From Acidobacteriota bacterium (GTDB lineage: Bacteria > Acidobacteriota > Terriglobia > Terriglobales > Acidobacteriaceae): a stretch of 51,976 nucleotides of DNA. Every line of letters begins with the position of its first letter. Within the stretch, counting starts at the first letter, position 1. A program made the position numbers and the translations under genes. Positions 49,322 to 51,976 of this stretch are shown here, one piece after another. The DNA lies in contig JAJXZT010000056.1 in NCBI GenBank assembly GCA_021779935.1, positions 1-51,976 of the forward strand, given 5' to 3'. A model generated the notes under the pieces. It saw only the letters and a program-made list of their open reading frames with translations, was not told where the DNA came from and made no database searches.

Positions 49322-50245
49322 ATGCGTCCGCGCTATTCGTGGAATCTCGGAGCCCGTACCCTTGCCCTCGGCGAGCGCACTCTCGTCATGGGCATCGTCA
49401 ACGTCACGCCCGACTCTTTCTCTGACGGCGGCATGTTTGGCTCCTCCGCCCAGGCCGTCGACTACGCTCTAGACCTTCTCGCCCAGGGTGCCGATATTCT
49501 CGACATCGGCGGCGAATCCACCCGCCCCGGAGCCAGCGTTCTTCCCGGTTCCGGTCCTTCACTCGCTGGAGCCGTCTCTGCCGCCGAGGAGCTATCGCGC
49601 GTTCTGCCTGTCATACAGGGCGTCAAGCGCGCGTGTCCCCACGCCATCGTCTCCATTGACACCTATAAGGCCGAGGTCGCCCGCGCCGCCGTCGCCGCCG
49701 GAGCCGAAATCGTCAACGACGTCAGCGGGTTCCAGTGGGACTCCGCCATGTCTTCCACTCTCGCCTCGCTCGCCTGCGGAGCCATCCTCATGCATATGCG
49801 AGGACGCCCTGAGCAGTGGCGCACGCTCGCGCCCGAGCCCCAAATCGTCTCGCTTGTCTGGAGCGAACTCGCCGCCGCAGCCGATGCGGCCCTCGCCGCC
49901 GGCATCAGTCGCGACCGTCTCGTCCTCGATCCCGGCTTTGGCTTCGGCAAAAATTTTGACGAGAACTACCCGCTCCTCGCTCACTTCGACCAGTTTGCCT
50001 CGCTCGGATTCCCGCTCCTCGCCGCCACCTCGCGCAAATCGTTCCTCGGACGCACCGCCGGACGCCGCATTGCCGAACTCACCGGCCATGAGCCTGTCGA
50101 TCTCTCCCCGCAGCAGCGTCTTTCGCCCACCCTCGCCAGCACCGTCGGCGCCGTCCTTCGCGGAGCACACATCATCCGCGTGCATGATGTCCGCCCCGCC
50201 GTCGAAGCCGTTGCCATCGTTGACGCCATTCTCGCCGCAGGATAA
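49322..50245 (+). CDS. folP: Dihydropteroate synthase
   Basis: A 307-residue TIM-barrel enzyme joining p-aminobenzoate to dihydropterin diphosphate in folate synthesis, the target of sulfonamides. Motifs are MGIVNVTPDSFSDGG, DIGGESTRPGAS, VSIDTYKAEVARAA, DPGFGFGKNFDENYPLL and ATSRKSFLG. A short insertion (VLPGSGPSLAGAVSA) follows the second loop. ATG 49322 is preferred. The gene is not next to cdaA or glmM here, as it often is in other phyla. It is followed by the photolyase gene 56 bases later. Confidence 0.95.
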   Translation: MRPRYSWNLGARTLALGERTLVMGIVNVTPDSFSDGGMFGSSAQAVDYALDLLAQGADILDIGGESTRPGASVLPGSGPSLAGAVSAAEELSRVLPVIQGVKRACPHAIVSIDTYKAEVARAAVAAGAEIVNDVSGFQWDSAMSSTLASLACGAILMHMRGRPEQWRTLAPEPQIVSLVWSELAAAADAALAAGISRDRLVLDPGFGFGKNFDENYPLLAHFDQFASLGFPLLAATSRKSFLGRTAGRRIAELTGHEPVDLSPQQRLSPTLASTVGAVLRGAHIIRVHDVRPAVEAVAIVDAILAAG

Positions 50246-50301
50246 AACCTGGTTCGTTTTTTGAACCGTAGTCCATCGTTCCCTCCCGAATCCCGTTTAC
50301 C

Positions 50302-51726
50302 GTGCGTCGTGTGCGCCGCCCGTGGCATCGAATACCTGTGGACCGCCTCAACTCTATCTTTGCCCGTTATGGCGATCGTGTAACCGTTCGCCGCACCGGT
50401 GCGCTCGATCCCAATGCCCATTGCGTCGTTTACTGGGTGCTGCACGCCCAGCGAGCTTTCGACAATCCCGCGCTCGACCTCGCCGTCGATATCGCCAACT
50501 CCCTCGGTCTCCCTGTCGTTGCCTTCTTCGGTCTCGTGCCCTACTACCCCAAGGCGAATCTGCGCCACTTCCGTTTCGTCCAGCAGGGCATCCCCGACAT
50601 CGCGGCCGATTGCGCGCGTCGCAACATCGGCTTCGTCCTCCGCCGCTATCCCGAAGAGAGCCTCATCAACTTCTGCATTGAGACCAGCGCTGCGCTTGTC
50701 GTCGGCGATGAAGATCCACTGCGCGAAACCGAAGCGTGGCGCGACAAGGCCGCAAAAAAGCTGCGCATCCCGCTCATCACCGTCGATGCCGATGTCATCG
50801 TTCCCACGCGTCTTCTGCTCAAGGAGCAGTACTCCGCGCGCATCATTCGTCCGCGTCTTCGCCGGCACTTCGAGCAATATCTCGTCGCGCCCGCCAATCC
50901 CATGGCCCGTGTGCCGTGGAATCCGCCGCCAGCGCTGCACTCACTCTCGCCGGATTTCGACATCACCGCCAACTGGCGCGATCTCGACACTTCCGTACAG
51001 CCGGTCGATACTTTTCGCGGTGGCACACACGAGGCTCTGCGCCTCCTGCGCGAATTCGTCACTACCAAGCTTGCGCTGTATCCTCGGCGCCACAATCGCC
51101 CCGAGTACGATGGCACCAGCCGCCTCTCGCCTTATCTGAATCGCGGTCAGATCGGCCCGCACACCGTCGCTCTCGCCGTCCAGCAGGCCGACGCGCCGCA
51201 ATCCGCCAAGGACGATTTTCTCGACCAGCTCATCACCTGGCGCGAACTCGCCATCAACTTCGTCCACTTCAACCCGCTCTACGACTCCATCGAGTGCGCG
51301 CCCAACTGGGCCCACCGCACCCTCGCCACCCACTCTCGCGACCGTCGCCCTGTCGTCTATTCGCGCGACCAGCTTGAACAGGCCGAGACGCACGATGCCC
51401 TCTGGAACGCCGCGCAGCGCCAGGGAATCCACGCTGGGTGGATGCACAACTACATGCGAATGTATTGGGCTAAAAAGATTCTCGAATGGTCGCCGAGCCC
51501 CGCCGTCGCCTACCAGACAGCCGTTTATCTCAACGACAAGTACTTCCTCGATGGCGGAGATCCAAACGGATATGCGGGCATTGCCTGGTCCATCGCCGGC
51601 AAGTTCGACCGCCCCTGGTTTGACCGGCCCGTCTTCGGCACCGTGCGCTACATGTCAGGCCCGGCCGCGGAAAAGAAGTTCGACACTCATCGATATATCG
51701 AACAGGTCAGCTCCCTGATGGAGTAG
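50302..51726 (+). CDS. phr: Deoxyribodipyrimidine photolyase, class II CPD type
   Basis: A 474-residue flavoprotein that uses light to split cyclobutane pyrimidine dimers. The N-terminal YWVLHAQRAFDNPALDLAVD and FFGLVPYYPKANLRHFRFVQ match the class II alpha/beta domain. The C-terminal FAD domain has HAGWMHNYMRMYWAKKILEW, NDKYFLDGGDPNGYAGIAW and FGTVRYMSG, the class II signature. The start is GTG at 50302. Class II enzymes are less common in bacteria than class I but are known in acidobacteria and myxobacteria. Repair in sunlit soil is the likely setting. Confidence 0.94.
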   Translation: MRRVRRPWHRIPVDRLNSIFARYGDRVTVRRTGALDPNAHCVVYWVLHAQRAFDNPALDLAVDIANSLGLPVVAFFGLVPYYPKANLRHFRFVQQGIPDIAADCARRNIGFVLRRYPEESLINFCIETSAALVVGDEDPLRETEAWRDKAAKKLRIPLITVDADVIVPTRLLLKEQYSARIIRPRLRRHFEQYLVAPANPMARVPWNPPPALHSLSPDFDITANWRDLDTSVQPVDTFRGGTHEALRLLREFVTTKLALYPRRHNRPEYDGTSRLSPYLNRGQIGPHTVALAVQQADAPQSAKDDFLDQLITWRELAINFVHFNPLYDSIECAPNWAHRTLATHSRDRRPVVYSRDQLEQAETHDALWNAAQRQGIHAGWMHNYMRMYWAKKILEWSPSPAVAYQTAVYLNDKYFLDGGDPNGYAGIAWSIAGKFDRPWFDRPVFGTVRYMSGPAAEKKFDTHRYIEQVSSLME

Positions 51727-51738
51727 CCGCTCCCGCCC

Positions 51739-51811
51739 CTGCGGGTGCCCCATCGTTCGCGCCCATCTGTTGGGCGATAACGTGGGGAGCCACATGCTCT
51801 GCGGGTGCCCC
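51739..51811 (+). repeat. REP-like element with a 13-base direct repeat
   Basis: CTGCGGGTGCCCC occurs at 51739-51751 and again at 51799-51811. Between them lies an imperfect palindrome (CGCCCA and TGGGCG arms around 51760-51775, extended by CCCCA..TGGGG). It resembles the GTGCCC-type intergenic repeats typical of acidobacterial genomes. The region from 51727 to the end holds no gene I can support. Confidence 0.5.
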
Positions 51812-51852
51812 TCGATAAGGGCGAAGGCATTGTCAAGGACAAACGATTTCTG

Positions 51853-51878
51853 AGCGGTGCGTGAGCACCGCTTGTTTT
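51853..51878 (+). terminator. Intrinsic terminator downstream of the photolyase gene
   Basis: Perfect 8-base stem AGCGGTGC (51853-51860) and GCACCGCT (51865-51872) with loop GTGA, followed by TGTTTTG. It lies about 125 bases behind the stop. Confidence 0.7.
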
Positions 51879-51976
51879 GTGCTTCGGCGGAAGAGGTGTT
51901 GTGGAAGGGACGCTGGAACTCTCACGCTGAATCACTCTGCGGTGGACCTGAGAACCGTTCCACCAACCATCGATAC

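Overview
The window reads as a chromosomal segment of an acidobacterium (Acidobacteriota, class Terriglobia, Koribacter-like). The grounds are the GC-rich coding style, the overall protein make-up, the cdaA-cdaR-glmM operon in a bacterium that also has outer-membrane genes, tandem M13 peptidases, a TonB-dependent receptor, and a RAYT transposase with REP palindromes. This is inference from gene content. No 16S rRNA lies in the window. I see no prophage, plasmid functions or CRISPR array. About 45 protein genes, one tRNA gene, one riboswitch and several terminators can be supported.

Layout. 1-900: a REP-associated tyrosine transposase (RAYT) between REP palindromes. 917-2248: an Nramp-type metal transporter on the minus strand. 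2421-8828: a housekeeping run on the plus strand (ruvB, ispE, tRNA-Gln, prs, L25, pth, S6, S18, L9). 9056-13461: a promoter, then an ECF sigma factor, a membrane anti-sigma factor with C-terminal HEAT repeats, an exported DUF4097 beta-repeat protein and an exported two-PDZ protein with a duplicated coiled coil. This is the most system-like accessory locus here. 13508-15265: a GAF-GAF-GGDEF diguanylate cyclase and a small membrane protein. 15355-23628, plus strand: recG, selA, DUF488, acpS, a membrane-embedded aminopropyltransferase-like protein and an MCE (MlaD-like) protein with five C-terminal repeats. 23896-28129: two M13 metallopeptidase paralogues in tandem, each with a terminator behind it. 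28248-30906: two TauE/SafE transporters, a DUF1634 partner and a DUF374 acyltransferase.

30941-34818, minus strand: queA then polA, whose proofreading domain looks inactive. 34954-35619: a class II aldolase. 35712-38191, minus strand: a BtuB-like TonB-dependent receptor preceded by a cobalamin riboswitch and a good sigma-70 promoter, so it is probably a B12 uptake gene. 38273-41481, minus strand: cdaA-cdaR-glmM (c-di-AMP synthesis and peptidoglycan precursor supply) followed by a previously unlisted 49-codon membrane micro-ORF. 41684-42586: lipA. 42877-45135: a hybrid sensor kinase. 45188-45393: a patch of intergenic repeats. 45398-47582: a cytochrome c, a YeaO-type DUF488 protein, a DUF3891 protein that looks frameshifted near its C terminus, and a Cys-rich hypothetical. 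47663-49228: dacB (PBP4). 49322-51726: folP and a class II CPD photolyase. The end holds a REP-like repeat and a terminator.

Start codons were chosen from Shine-Dalgarno spacing and family alignment from memory. Non-ATG starts are frequent. Nothing here was checked by database search.
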